Below are positions 49,912 through 62,294 of a DNA stretch of 64,000 nucleotides, piece by piece. The translations under genes were made by a program, and so were the position numbers. A model generated the notes under the pieces. That model made no database searches. It saw only the letters and a list, made by a program, of their open reading frames with translations, and was not told the DNA's origin. Position 1 is the stretch's first letter. Each line of letters starts with the position of its first letter. The stretch is from Cladorhizidae sp. MBARI D1340-BT2 (taxonomy: Eukaryota > Porifera > Demospongiae > Poecilosclerida > Cladorhizidae): the NCBI GenBank assembly GCA_028752905.1, contig JAQNBH010000017.1, forward strand, positions 33,617,908-33,681,907, written 5' to 3'.

Positions 49912-52755
49912 TCAGTTATTAATAAATTTTGGAAATTGCATGTGAAATGTAAATGCATTAAAAAATGAGCGATGAAACTTGAATGGCCATTTAAATGTCC
50001 TTTTCTTTTTCTTATGCTGTGGTAGACTTGTTTCCTGCATGGCAACATTATGCAAAGAATCTCCATTATAACGTTCGTTTACCAATACATCACTGTTCTG
50101 TTGGGTGGTTGAGCAGAGATGCTGCGTGCATGTCCAAAGTTTGGCTGGGTCTCCTTGCTTGGGAAGTACCTGTGAGATACAACTTGACACACAAGTGAGA
50201 GTGGTAGTTAAGGATACGTCATCACTGGAATCTCTGAATTCACATAGTGATGCAGATATGTGCATTTCATGTTCAACCTTGTCATAGTTGTTCGTACTTG
50301 GAGTAAATCTACAGTTATTATTGTGTGTTGTGTTATCATCAGTGCCGATGCATCCCAACGTAGAGAGGGAAGCACTGTTATTTGCAGTAGCTTCTGATTC
50401 ACAGGACGTATTCAATGTCATAGGTTCTGTTGTATCAGAGTTTGTATTTTGATCAATCAAGGAAGAATTACTTTTCAGTAGCATTATTTTTCTCTTCCAA
50501 AGTATCTTCCCATTGGTATTGTATTGGTATGTATCTGACCCACTAGAGGTGTTCATCACCTCACATTCTGTACTGCTTGCATCATATGGCATTTTTCCTG
50601 GCATAAAAATGGATTCTGACACAAACAACTGACAAGTACTGGTGTTTGCAGGACCTTCTGCTTCACTAGATGCTAGCATTGTTGTAAGTTCTTCTGTCGT
50701 GATGTTTGTATTTTGCTTGGCTATTTTAATTGAAGAAGCAGTCAATGTTTTATTGCTGCCATTGATCTCCACTGTGTCCAGCTTACAATTTGCAACAATC
50801 ATTTGATGCTTAGCTTTGTTTCTATCTGCAGGAGAAGCAATAGTCAAATTTCTCTCCCCTTTTTTTCTGATCAGTGCTTTCTCACTGTTAGCATACTTGT
50901 TGGCACTGGATATCTTGACTGTGTTCATCGTTTCTGGTTCTATTTGGGTTTGGGTTTCTGTTGCGTCATTGTGTAGCCCTCCCTTGCGACTTGTGGAGAT
51001 TTTTTGTCCAGGTTGACCACCTAGAATGGCTTCTGGTTCCACTATATTTACACACATAGTTTGTTGCTCCAAAGAAGCCTTGGTACCATCTTTGTCCGTG
51101 GTTTCCTCACTGCTTGTGTACTTGCTTGCATTAGGTGTGTTATGTCTGAGCATTGTTGTAATGTTGGCATCCTTTAGATTTGGGTTTTGCTTAGTCAAAA
51201 GAGAAGCGTTGCCCCGCCTTCCCCTCCTCCCTTTTCTAGCTGTGATTCTATTACCTGTGCCCACTTTTGAGCGAGTGTGAGTCATGTGATCTTGGCTATC
51301 ATCAGACCATGAATTGATGGCTGCTGGACTACGTGATGTGGAGACAGTCTTGCTTTTTTTTGAGGATGTAGTGCCATCAGGTTTCATTCTGAGGAGATAT
51401 GGCGAGTTTTTACTGGAACAATTTCTGGAAACAGACTTAATATCTTTCCTCTGATCTTTAGTTGTTTGTTTCTGATCAAGTCTGACTGTTTGATTCTGTT
51501 CAGTTTGTTTGTATGAAATATTCCGTTTCTCATCGAGTCTCTCATTCCCATCATTAATTTGGCTGATGTCACTGACCGAGAATCTTTTGTTGTCATTACT
51601 TTGTTTGTTTGGAGAGGAGAGTGAACTGTCAGTCACCTTTTCGGCACTAGTGTATTGATGTTCACTTTTATGTTTTTGTTTGCTTTTTGCAGACCGGATC
51701 AATTTTCCGGATGCACGCTCTTCTCCAGTCTTTCTTACATCATTTAATGTTGTCAAAGCTCTCCGAGTTTTATGACAGCCATCTTGTGAAGTATTTTTAC
51801 TTTCGCTGACATCTGTGCACATTTCCGTACCAGTAATGTGTTCTTTCGTGGGTGTTTCAATGTTTTTTCTGGGACTTCCTCTCAAACTATATTCACACCT
51901 TGGGCATAAATCTACACTAGAATGATGCAGATCACTGTTTGGGGTAGAATTTCCCCTATCTGAAAATTCGGGCTTCAAAAGACCATCAATGAATGAAGTA
52001 TAGCTTATTACAGGTTGCATTAGTGCTGACTCAATTCTTGAACTGCACTCACCTGAATGGATAGTCGGAGTAGATTTGCGCAATTTATCTGTGCTGGCCT
52101 GATTAGCCATCTGGACAAACTGGTTGTAGCACATCATTTTAGCCTGATATGCGTTCATTTTCCTTTGCAAATCAACAGGGAAACCCTAAGCAACAACAAA
52201 GCAACAACAAAGCAACAACAAAGCAACAACAAAGCAACAACAAAGCAAAGCAACATGCAATATAACCATGTCAGTATATAGTATATACTTCAGTCTTTGG
52301 TAACTGTTAAGATCAACAAGTTTGTTCAGGCAAGCTGAATATATATTGTCTGCACTCCTAATAACTATATGTGATATACATGCATGCAGATGATTTCACG
52401 AATACACTAATGTATTATTTTGTTACCTTCCTGAAGCTAAGATCACCTTCAAGAACTGAAGCATATTTAGCATCACACTGAACAAGAAGCTGTTGCTTTA
52501 GGCATGCCATATCCTGCACTTCTACTTTGCCTTCCATTATTCCAGACTGGTTAAACATCTCGATCTTTTTTATCATTGCTTTCATTCTATTGGACAGGTC
52601 GTAATACTACGAGACAGAAAAATAAAAATAGGGTAAAGTTGATTCTTCTGTGTACGTGTGGATATTATATACAAACACACCTGCTATAGAGCTATATAGA
52701 TATTGTGTGATTCATATGCTAACCAATGTACCTTTCTATTCTCCATTGTTTCCAT
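49912..52755 (-). CDS. Unrecognised three-exon gene, about 825 aa
   Basis: Minus-strand exons 52755-52732, 52606-52427 and 52185-49912 join in phase 0 throughout: METMENRK, then YYDLSNRMKAMIKKIEMFNQ and EGDLSFRK, then GFPVDLQRKMNAYQAKMM. Splice signals: GT-donors GTACAT and GTAACA, acceptors CTCGTAG and GTTGCTTAG. The first about 110 residues look like a compact, largely helical domain. The rest is Ser/Thr/Asn-rich and basic, with one CPRC motif (about residue 165), a RKGRRGRRG basic run and a Lys/Phe-rich tail (HKKKKRTFKWPFKFH). It is probably nuclear by composition, which is inference. No family recognised. No signal peptide or membrane segment. Confidence 0.8.
52190..52256. repeat. 11-bp CAACAACAAAG microsatellite at a splice acceptor
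   Basis: Six units of AACAACAAAGC. On the coding (minus) strand it is GCTTTGTTGTTGCTTTG..., which forms the pyrimidine-rich tract of the acceptor GTTGCTTAG at 52186. Confidence 0.9.
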
Positions 52756-52920
52756 TTCTGGGACTCGCTTTCATAACAGGACTTGCTTGTTGCCCCGCGT
52801 AGCCACGCTTGCGCAGGACTGCCAAATCCGCGTCTGTCAGCGTGCGTGCAATCCGAAGACCTTGTATTACTACTCTAGGTCACGTGCACTAGGTAAACTT
52901 AGCTAGGCTGGCTGGGAACT
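52756..52920 (-). promoter_or_regulatory. Probable promoter region of the 825-aa gene
   Basis: Just upstream of the first ATG, sequence becomes GC- and CpG-richer than its surroundings (CCCCGCGTAGCCACGCTTGCG, at most 20 of it conserved in view) and contains GTCACGTGCAC with a CACGTG E-box at about 52881. No TATA box. Inference from position and composition only. Confidence 0.4.
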
Positions 52921-53189
52921 TTAGGACTGTAATTTTGTGCAAGCTGAAGGTAGTAGCTAGCTATCTTATATTTTCTCGTTGGAGGTCATCTAACCGGCCA
53001 CTTTTCGTGAACATATAATTATTTTTGATAAAGCTCTGTCTTTGTTGCTTTTATTACATGTCATGTCCACGTCATCCATGTCGTATGGATATCTTAATTT
53101 AATCTTGATACTGTTGAGCCTGAGACTATGTAACAGCAACTGACACTAACAAATATTTAAAAATCAACTACTTTAAATATCTATAATCC
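52921..53189. other. Intergenic, unassigned
   Basis: AT-rich sequence between the promoter-like region and the 3' end of the LINE; nothing recognised. Confidence 0.45.
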
Positions 53190-53829
53190 TAATAGTTATG
53201 AGTGTCCTGCTGCTCAAGGAGGGGGGAGGGGAGGGGACCAAAGATCAGCCATACAACAGTTCCTTTCTCCTCTGCCACCACTTCGCACCCGATACACAAC
53301 ACACTTGCCCACCTCCTCCATCATTGCATCACCTACTCCCTCCACACCTTTCCCCAAAAGCAATGCCACCTTTCCCCAAAAGCAATGCCACCTTTCCATC
53401 CTTACCCACTCTAAATATTCATCCAGCCACAGTCCAGCCCCTATAATTCTGCGCACCTCATCCACCAGTACCAGCCAATCCCACTCATCACCAAAAAATG
53501 TTCCACATCTTCCCCTGCTCCACTATCACACATGATACACCTCTCATCCCTAACTATCCCACATTTCTTTCCTCAGTCGATGCAGCCGCATACCTTCCCG
53601 ACCATGCATGGACCTCACATACCTCTCCACCCCTGCACCATTCTTTGCCAATTTATAAAACTTCAGCGTACTCTTGCCGTTTACTTACTTCCTCCTCCCA
53701 ATCCTTCTCATTTCACCTTCATTTTCCCCTTCCACTTACGTACTGACCCAGCCTCATTGTTTATCTCATATTTTCTCCTCAAGATCTCATATTCTTCCCA
53801 CCATCCGATTCCTCCATCCCCTCTAACAA

Positions 53830-54886
53830 CTATTTTTTACCAATCTGCTCTGTTCGGCTGCATACTCCATACTGGGTCTCACTGGGTCTCACTAGAAGCT
53901 CCCACGCCATTCTTCCTCTGTCTACTTCCACCTGCCCATTCATCCATATTACCTTTCCAACCCACTCTTCTGCCTTCTTTGCCATCTTCTCTAACTGAAC
54001 ATTACCCCTTAGCTTCCTATCAAACCATCCCAAGTACTTGAATTCTTTTACCTCTTCTAATATCTCCTCGCCAATCCTCCAATTCACTCCTACTTCCTTC
54101 TTCCCTACTACCATGACCTTGCTCTTCTTGCTATTAAACTTCATCTTCCACCTTAACACATATGCCCCAACAGTTCCACCCCTGAGTCTGCCAGAAGAAC
54201 AACATCATCTGCATATATAAGTGCCCCACACCAAGAGCCTTCCACCTTGACTACTAGCTCAGCTCTTTCCAACTCCTCTGCCATTCCCATCAAATAAATA
54301 TTGAAAAGAAGTGGAGACAAAGGACATCCCTGCCTAGGTCCACTCTCCACAGCAAAGCACCTTGACCTCCTTCCGTTCAATATCACTGTCATCTCCACCC
54401 CACTATACAATTCTACACATATCCTCACAAGTTTCTCCTCTACTCCATACTGCCTCAACTTCTGCCACAGTCCCTCCCTCTACACACTGTCATTGCTCTT
54501 ACTTATGTCCAGGAATGCCAGATATGAACTTTTCTTCTTGCTCTTTCTCACTTCACCTAACACCAACCATTGGTTCGAACATCTCCGACTCCTAAATCCT
54601 CCTTGTGCTTCTGTCAAAATCCTATCCTCAGCAAATGCTCCCAACCTCCTCGTCAACACTCTCACACACTACAACATAATGTATAATGCCCTACTTCGTC
54701 CTCATCGCCATCCTTGTGGAGAGGTACTAGCAAACTCCTCTTCCAGTCCACTGGGCAGCACTCAATCCTTATAACCACATTCATCATCTGCACCATCATC
54801 TCCACCAACCTTTTACATCCATACATCAGCATCTCATTCAACATTCCATCAGGGCCTGGTGCCTTTCTTCTCTTCAAACACTTCAT
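53830..54886 (-). pseudogene. Reverse transcriptase of the LINE, broken
   Basis: The palm and thumb are spread over four frames: 54886-54662, 54665-54480, 54458-54153 and 54159-53830. Catalytic YADD and the upstream RQGCPLSP block are intact; frameshifts fall between the blocks. Confidence 0.85.
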
Positions 54887-55242
54887 TACCTCTACTACTT
54901 CTTCCCAACTTACTTACTCACACATACCCAGCTCATGCCCACTCACACATACCCAGCTCATGCCCACTCACATCTCCTATCTCTAATTCTGGTACTGTGG
55001 CATCCTTTTTTTCCCTCCCCAGTTCTTCCCAGTGTTTTGCCACCACCTCCAACACCTCGTCTTCCTCCTCCACCATTCTTCCCTCATCATCTTTCACTCC
55101 TTTTATCCTTCTCTCCTTCCTCTTTGCTCTTCATTCCAAATCAGCTTACAACTAGTCCCACCCTGCTCTCTAAGTTCTCTTCCTCAGTTCTTTCTTCTCT
55201 TTCCTAATAGTCTTTTTCACTTCCTTTCTTGCTTCTCTATAG

Positions 55243-55662
55243 TCATCCCATAGTTGTCTTAGCCTCTCTCTCCCCTCTCTTCCTTGTTTCCCTCAGCCTC
55301 TTACATTTCTCCTTCCTGACACCAATTAACCTCTCCACATCCTCTGACCACCACCCCTCTGACCTGTCTGTAATCTTCTTCCTTCCAATTCCTTTCTCCA
55401 CTGCAGCCAAAACTTTCTCCTTCCACCTACCCCACACCTCTTCAGCTATGTTTCCTCCCAACTCTTCAAGCTCTCTCACCTCCTCTTCCCACCCCATGAA
55501 CATTTCCTCCACTGCCTCCCAGTCTAGCCTATTGTCAACTATCCATTTATGTCGCTCTCTTCTCACTTGTACCTCTGTCCTACCCCACAGAATTTCTCCC
55601 CATATAATCTTATGGTCCGACCCCACATCCGAGTCCTCAACTACCACCCTAGCTACATCCAT
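55243..55662 (-). pseudogene. Endonuclease end and linker of the LINE
   Basis: About 139 open codons: VVVEDSDVGSDHKIIWGEIL (catalytic SDH of APE endonucleases), then a charged helical linker rich in W/E/K. Confidence 0.8.
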
Positions 55663-55870
55663 GTCCTCACACTAAACAACATATAATCTATGACTGACTT
55701 TCTCTTCCCATATTCCCATGTCCACCTATCACAGCACTACAACGCATTCCCTACAACCACCTCCAACCCTAACCAACTCCAACAACCTCCTTCCTTACTG
55801 TTTGGGTTGCCCTCTGCCCCTAATCCAATCTCTGCAAGTCCCCCATCATAACAACATCTTAATTATCACC

Positions 55871-58709
55871 ACATAATCACCAGCAGATGAATGCTTCCTG
55901 AACTAGTTCCCGCTAACTCTCAAACGCTCATGGGCAAACACGTTAGACGAGTCTGGCTGCTAGACTATCCTGAACAAGAGTCATACAATGACATCTAGTC
56001 CTCACGGTTAGAGTTTTTGTAATTCTGGTTACATTTTGGTGGGGTTTTATGTGTGTGACTCTGTGAGTTGACTGGTGAAACAAACCTTCCTTGTGATGAT
56101 CAGGTTTAAAGATCATTTTAGTTTGGGTGTAAAAATAGTTTATGGCAACACACACAACACAATAGCAAAAACACTAAAATGTCCTTTATTATTCAAGCTT
56201 CAGGTAAAAAATGAACCAACAAAATTGGCTGCGAACACTCCATTATTTAAAAGCAAGAAAATATACTATTGGTCAGAAAAGGTCAACTGTTGCCTAGATC
56301 ATAAAGAGCGTTAGATGATGTATGTATTGAAAGATTTTGGCATTCATTTGCCTGTTGAACCAATCTGATGACCTCCCTAGTTATACCTTGTGTTGGACAA
56401 ACTCTATGACAAATATGAGTTCATGTCATCTACACATGATATCTATTAAAGCAAAAATGATATGCATTCTAATAGAAGTGAGGTAATCAAGCTCATTCAA
56501 AGGTAAATGATCGGCGTCTCCTTAATTAACTGACAGTAACTATATATATCCCTTATATATCCAATAAATTTTCCCTGTAAGGAGCATGGGTACAGATAAG
56601 TTGTTGAAACTTGGGGCAGGGCATATGAGTATTGAGTTTATCCCAGATGCCAGGTTGATGCTTCTTGCCTGCAGCTATATAGCTATGCCTCCAGGCGAGG
56701 CTTACAAGATCTTTTTTTGTCTTTTGTTGCTTCCAGGACAATTCCAGGAGGACCCATGTCAAAGGACATGCATAAATAGTACGTAGGTAATACAAAACAT
56801 GTGAATGCACAGGTTCCTCTGGAGGAATGTTGCCCAAAACAAAGGCCAAGGGAGGATTTGGCTCCTCTCAGCAGTTGTCCAAATGTGAGGAGGATTTTAC
56901 CCCTCATATATAGGCACATTATTGCTGACAGCAAGCTGGCATCTCAACCACGTCATCACCAATGAGTAAGAGTTCCCCCGCTTACAAGACAGCATGTCTG
57001 CCAGCCTCTGTAGAAGGTGACTCCCTTCCTTCCCATGCCACCAGTGGTTGGTGTAAACACGCCATGCTCTACCTTAAAGAACCCGCCAGTTGTACCCCTT
57101 TCTTTGCAGCTTCGCCATGCCAAGTGTTGCGCTGGTTAACTGGGAGATATCAGTGAAACACTCTCACATTGAAAAAGGTGTCCTGTGTTTTATTCCAGAA
57201 GCCACATGCTTTTATGTCTAGCTATGCCTCAGTAAGATCTCAATGGTATTAAAGTGGCTGCATAGAACGCTCAATTGTAACATTGCGGTAAACTTCAGTC
57301 AGGAGTTTAGCTGCCATATCCTTCATCGTACCTTGGAAAACTGCTTCACTAACAAGTCGGTGTTTGATCTGTGGAGATGATCCACACACACAAGCTATGT
57401 CCCAGCCATAGCGAAGGTGTAATGCATCTCAGAATTTCTATTGTTAAAACTGTCAAATCATGAAGAGGAGCCCATCTCTTTGAGTCTATTATATCACCCG
57501 TTTTATATGTTATCTTTCGCGGCAATAACGCGTTGGTTAGCTATACGACCATTACCAAGGGGGAAATGTCACTCTTGCTGCTGCTGCGAGCAAGAGCGCT
57601 TTATCTCCCAAGATTAGTTAGCGAATGCATACAACATCACCTTGCAACAGAAGAAAACATTCCTAAAGGGTTCAAGGAGATTTCAGTGGTCCTGTCATCT
57701 CTGCGTATTGACTGCATTGCTGCAGCTGGCCTCAACTTATCAAGAAGGTGTTTTTGGTAAGCAACAAGCCTTGGGGAGAAAATTGTGCGTCGAGGTTTAA
57801 CCCCATAGTTGGCCTTCACCTATCTTGAAAGTAGTCGCACTGGTTGTACAGGTTAGAGGCCTTGAGTAATAAAGTTCTGGTCTTGCTCTAGGTACCGACT
57901 CCTACGGAATAGATACCTATCTGGGCACACAAAGGTGAATACAGATTGTTTGCCTGAAGGCTTTTTGCTCTAGCTAATTAGTTTGGCTTTGCCGATCCTT
58001 ACGTTCCTTATCCACAAGATGGAAAGGATTTGCATTAGGCGAAACAAGCTCCAAGCCAGCCATTAGGATCAGAAAATGTGTATAGTCTGTATTATGTAGA
58101 GCTATTGCTAGTTGCTAATGTCAAGGTAGTATTAGAGCTGCTTACAACCAGTGCTAGAGCAACATCAGTACCCCAAAACCTAACTTTCGTATGGGGAGCG
58201 AGGATCTCAAAATATGCATCGTCATCATTAAGGAGGGCTTTGGTTAGGTCTTTGTGTTGGTGTGATTGGGCTACAGCTATCACTGGTTCCATCTGTAACC
58301 TTGGTCGTACTTTACCCTAGCTTAACCATAGCCCTAGACCTGATAGAACCAGTGCTAGCACCAACCTAGAGTCCTAGTGCTGACATACATTTTCGTAATC
58401 ATTTACGGTCTTATGCTCTACCCTAAGGGACAACAGTGGATTGCTTTGCCAGAGGTAGTTGTGAAGCAGGTCAGATTGCTGGCACAAGCTCATTTCTCCC
58501 CTAGCTTGTAGGCTTGTGATCTTGAATGAATATGTTATGCCAATACTTCTCTTCAATAGATTAGTGTGGGAATTATGTATGGAAGGAAAGGTGACCCACA
58601 ATGGGCAAGAAATACGAAAGAAGAGTGCTCTTGTAAGTTAACGAGAGACAATAGCCAGGGATGGGGGTGCACTGTGATGTTATTATGCCATGCTTGTTGG
58701 GTTTTTTAG
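55871..58709. other. Unassigned 2.8 kb
   Basis: Mixed unique sequence. Open frames at 56553-56849 (-), 57533-57760 (+) and 58078-58320 (+) contain no motif that I recognise and have no splice or start context convincing enough to call. No RNA gene or transposon end recognised. Confidence 0.4.
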
Positions 58710-58901
58710 GTGAAAGAAGGTGACACAATCAATGTAGAACAAGGAGTAAATCGTAAATCCAAGGAAGATAACGACGCATCGCTCTCCGAGAGCGACCACT
58801 ACAAGAGGGGCAGCATCATTGTCAAGGAGATAGGGACGGCACCTACAAGGAAGGGACGCCATCGTGTGATACTGTATAGGCATAAATGTATAAACAACTA
58901 A
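58710..58901 (+). CDS. Possible terminal exon of an unidentified gene
   Basis: Pyrimidine-rich acceptor GTTTTTTAG, then 63 hydrophilic codons VKEGDTINVEQGVNRKSKED ... KRGSIIVKEIGTAPTRKGRH ... and TAA. Codon usage looks coding-like, but no preceding exon was found and no family is recognised. Confidence 0.35.
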   Translation: MKEGDTINVEQGVNRKSKEDNDASLSESDHYKRGSIIVKEIGTAPTRKGRHRVILYRHKCINN

Positions 58902-59327
58902 CTTTGAATTTCAAACACTAAACATAAAAAGAAGAAGTTCGGTTCAAAATGAAGGGAGACATTTTTTGTAAGTACACAGAAAACTGAGAGATCACGATAG
59001 GAATCCACTGCAAAATGGTTGCACAATTAGCTGAGAGGAACAGGTGCTGATGTTATGCACGTGGCATTCAAAGAGTTGAAGATTAAAACAAAGCTAAGGC
59101 ATTCCTTTACTTGGCCTGGTATGGCAGTTGACTTGCCTAGATACTTATATCTAGGGGAGGGGAAACTCTGTAAAGCTAAGGATTTTCAGAGTTAAATATT
59201 TCTAGCTGTCCTGTTGGTGGAGTTAGGGTGGACATTCTGGTAGTGGCAGGGCTGAGGTGTGGACATCTGTTCGCAGTAAGTGGAGGCCCCCCTTAATACA
59301 TATATATATATATATATATACATGTGG
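58902..59327. other. Flank of hAT copy 1, unassigned
   Basis: Unique sequence, with a (TA)n run at about 59299-59320 directly before the transposon. Confidence 0.45.
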
Positions 59328-60578
59328 CAGGCCCGTAGCCAGAAAAATGAGTGGGGGGGGGTTCTGTTGGTAAATATTGGGACCTTTTGGGTCTCTAAGC
59401 GACCCAAGGGGGAAGGTGTGGTAGGGGAATGTGCTCTCTCCTGTGCAAATATCGGAAACAAAATAAGCATTCTAAACATAATAATAAATGACTATTTATT
59501 ATGAGATTAAACTAGAGATTAAACTATCTAATAAGAGTTTCAAGTTCCATTCTCCTTGGGTGTAAGTGTCCAAATATTTCAACAACTTCATCCAGATTAA
59601 TTGTGTCATAATGTACATGTAAGAGTGCTACAGGCGTTCTTGGTTCATAGATGCTCTTAGGTAATTGTTGAGACGTTTAAGTGTACTGCCACTTCTTTCA
59701 CATTCACAAGATGTTACTGGCAGAGTGCATGCGATTTGCAAGAGAACATGAATGTTTGGAAAAAATGCTGCATCACAATCCTTCAAGGCACTAGATGGTG
59801 TGGATTCTCTTTTGTGAAAGGGTACATTTGCATATCTTGATTTCCAGCGAGTGAGTTCAGTTTCTATTAGTTCTGGTGATGGCAAATCCTGGTGATAAGT
59901 TTCAACAACCGTGCTGATATCAAATGATCTTGTGGTAATCAGAGATGGTACAAGTACCAGAAGAGATGAAGCAGTTGCTGACAATGATGAGAACCTTTCA
60001 TTTAAGCTAGTGCAGATATGGTCAAGGAATGGAATAGCAAGATTACTCTTGAAGTAATCAAATACTGATTCTGCTGGTGCATTACCACGGTGCTGCTGTC
60101 TGCTTGCTATCCTTGGCTTACTCGGGGTGGTGCCCACCTTATCAGCCATCAAGACAGCCTGGTCATATACTTTCTGAAAGTTTTCTTCTCCTTGCTTTTT
60201 TAGGTGCAAAAAAGAAGTTAGCCTGGCAGTTCTTGGCTGCCTTTTTCAGTTCTCTCTTTCTTTGCTGGGACCTACCAGGCATACTTGATTCTTTTGAGTG
60301 CTCACCACATGCTGTCAGCTTTTCTTTAAATGACTTTTAACAAACCACAAATTAACCAACACAAATTCATTGTAGATGTACTCCATGATGTGGTTAACAC
60401 CATTGTAGCTATGTGTATTTCTTTAATTAAGTAGCTTTGTGAAAGCAATATTTGGAAATGTGGACCCAATTAAAAGGGTGGACCCAATTAAAAGGGTGGA
60501 CCCAACTGAAAGGGTGGACCTCACAGCCAGTGGGGGGGTTCTAGAGAACCCTGAGAACCCCCCCTGGCTACGGGCTTG
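59328..60578 (-). mobile_element. hAT transposon, short derivative (copy 1)
   Basis: 1.25 kb flanked by the 7-bp direct repeat CATGTGG on both sides. Ends CAGGCCCGTAGCCAG (59328-59342) and CTGGCTACGGGCTTG (60564-60578) are inverted repeats. It holds only the C-terminal part of a hAT transposase on the minus strand. Three 17-bp AAAAGGGTGGACCCAAT units lie next to the right end (60454-60520). hAT elements normally make 8-bp duplications; 7 matching bases fits that with one changed base. Confidence 0.88.
59520..60209 (-). pseudogene. hAT transposase C-terminal part (copy 1)
   Basis: Minus strand: SVFDYFKSNLAIPFLDHICT, LPSPELIETELTRWKSRYAN, then FPNIHVLLQIACTLPVTSCE CERSGSTLKRL in the hAT dimerisation region. 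A stop at 59628 plus frameshift separates it from LLHVHYDTINLDEVVEIF (about 59630-59560). BED finger and first catalytic residues are absent. Similar to the domesticated ZMYM/THAP-associated hAT C-termini. Confidence 0.85.
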
Positions 60579-61803
60579 CATGTGGGGAAGTACTGGACGT
60601 ACCAAAATGTAGCTTAGAAGATAAGCTATTTAATGATGTATTTAACTTTTGTCATATATATATATTTTTTATGCCAAAGTGTCGGCCAGGAAATCCAGTC
60701 CACAAATTAAAAATCCATTAATAATGCTAAGTGGCTGCTAGGTGGTTTATTGGTAAGAGTACATGTAGTAGTTTCACCTAAACTATTTGAATAAGTATGA
60801 TAATGCACCACAGGAGAGGGGGGGAAATCCCATACAAACCACATGCAGATATGCTGGTCTATACCCAACACATTCTCATAACAGTGAAAATAAAATAATT
60901 TAGGTTAAAGAGCACACGATAAGCATTCTGGTGATATATAAATTATGGAGTTTGGGTGAGAAATGAGGGAGAAATTTGTGGAAATATGTGGAAATTCTTC
61001 TAATCTAATGCGACGCGATTCTTCTTCACACTTGCTGGGTTTCTAATGAAAATAGTGAGTGCAAAAGCTGTCGTAACTGCATCATAGAATCTTCAAATGT
61101 TCTGAAACTTGGAATATGACTTCTATATGAGCAGAGACACCATTTAAAATAGTTGTTAAAAAAAAGTGAAAGTTAGCATTTTGACATTATTCCCCCCTTA
61201 AGAAGAGAAAAGTTTTTTCCAATATTTTTCATTAGCTTGATAGAAGCCTTGTATATAGCCAGACTCGACTCGAGTGAGGGAATAGGAGATGAGAGGTAGG
61301 GAGAAAAGTTGTGGTCAGAGCTATACACTTCACAATAGTTGGGGAATCCACTGGGGAGTAAGAGTTGAGAGTAATTGTCAATAAACGACACTGTTTTACT
61401 ATATAGCAGTGCTGCCTCCAGCCTATATAGATCACAACAAAAAAACACTGCAGTTGATGAAATGGAAATTTACAAAGGAAAGTGTCGTCGACGGTGCTTG
61501 ACAAAAAAAAAGATTACCCATAATGGATATCTATGTCTCTCGGTAAGCACTGGATACTGTATAGACCAGCTTAAAAGCTTCCCTCAACAGGTATCTCCTC
61601 CACTAAAATAGTTGTATTGCAACACTATATTATAATCAACATGTAGGGAAAGGGGGGGTTATATAGGAGGTCCTCAATTGCAAGTGAGTGTTTCCAGCTC
61701 GGTATATATATATACATAGTAGGTAATAAATGCAGGCAGCATGACATAGACGAGTATTGACAACAGCAGTTGATAATGATGGCACAAAAGTTAAATAGTT
61801 AAG
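60579..61803. other. Unassigned sequence
   Basis: AT-rich, with a TATATATA run near 60655. No gene, transposon end or RNA feature recognised. Open frames at 61173-61611 lack any motif. Confidence 0.4.
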
Positions 61804-61877
61804 TTAGTTGACAGCAGGAACCTCCTGTTTCAGTTTATAGTCCTTCACAGCTGCACGGATTGCATCTTCTGCCAACA
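61804..61877 (-). CDS. Possible terminal exon of an unidentified gene
   Basis: Minus strand: acceptor TTGCTATTTTCAG, then LAEDAIRAAVKDYKLKQEVP AVN in short and TAA at 61806-61804. The amphipathic text looks like a real protein C-terminus. Upstream exons would lie to the right, possibly beyond or interrupted by the hAT element at 62018; none was found. Confidence 0.35.
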
Positions 61878-62294
61878 CTGAAAATAGCAACAATAGCAAC
61901 AATAAATTTGTATCGACAGAACCACAACATTGCAATGTTAATGAAGTTTTACTACATAAGACGCTGGAAATTATAGGGTCGGAACTTTCTGGATGTATCA
62001 ATCAATGCCCTCTAGAACAGGGATTCTCAACCAGGGGTAAATTTACCCCCTGGGGATAAAAAATCATGGCATGGGGTAAATAATTGCCACCTGATAATTG
62101 AATAAGGAAAAGGGAATATAAGGCTTATAGACCTCTAAGCAGGTTGGTATATATCTATAACTTACCTGAGCTATTTCTTCTTATTATTATTCACACTATT
62201 GCCTTTGGTCTGTGATTGTTTTCATTGTTTTACTACTACAGTAACATGTATGCCTGGGAAAGTTTTCAATGCTACCTAAACCATTTTTGTAGTA

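Larger units (their letters stand above)
53190..55870 (-). mobile_element. APE-type non-LTR retrotransposon (LINE), 5' truncated
   Basis: Minus-strand relic of about 2.7 kb. Order on minus: end of an APE endonuclease (RWTWEYGKRKSVIDYM, about 55730; VGSDHKIIWGEI, about 55620), linker, reverse transcriptase (KAPGPDGMLNEML, GGFRSRRCSNQW, LDISKSNDSV, RQGCPLSPLLFNIYL, ALIYADDVVLLADSG with the YADD-type catalytic centre, FKYLG), then a C-terminal Cys/His motif (CIMCDSGAGEDVEHFLV, about 53550-53490). Frameshifts and stops throughout. Clade not assigned. Confidence 0.88.

Noticed and set aside
53198..55255. Plus-strand Ser/Pro-rich open frames
   Set aside because: They are antisense to the LINE reverse transcriptase and endonuclease, whose motifs are clear on the minus strand.
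57533..57760. 75-codon open frame with helical look
   Set aside because: No motif, no clear start or splice context; the complementary strand is equally open.
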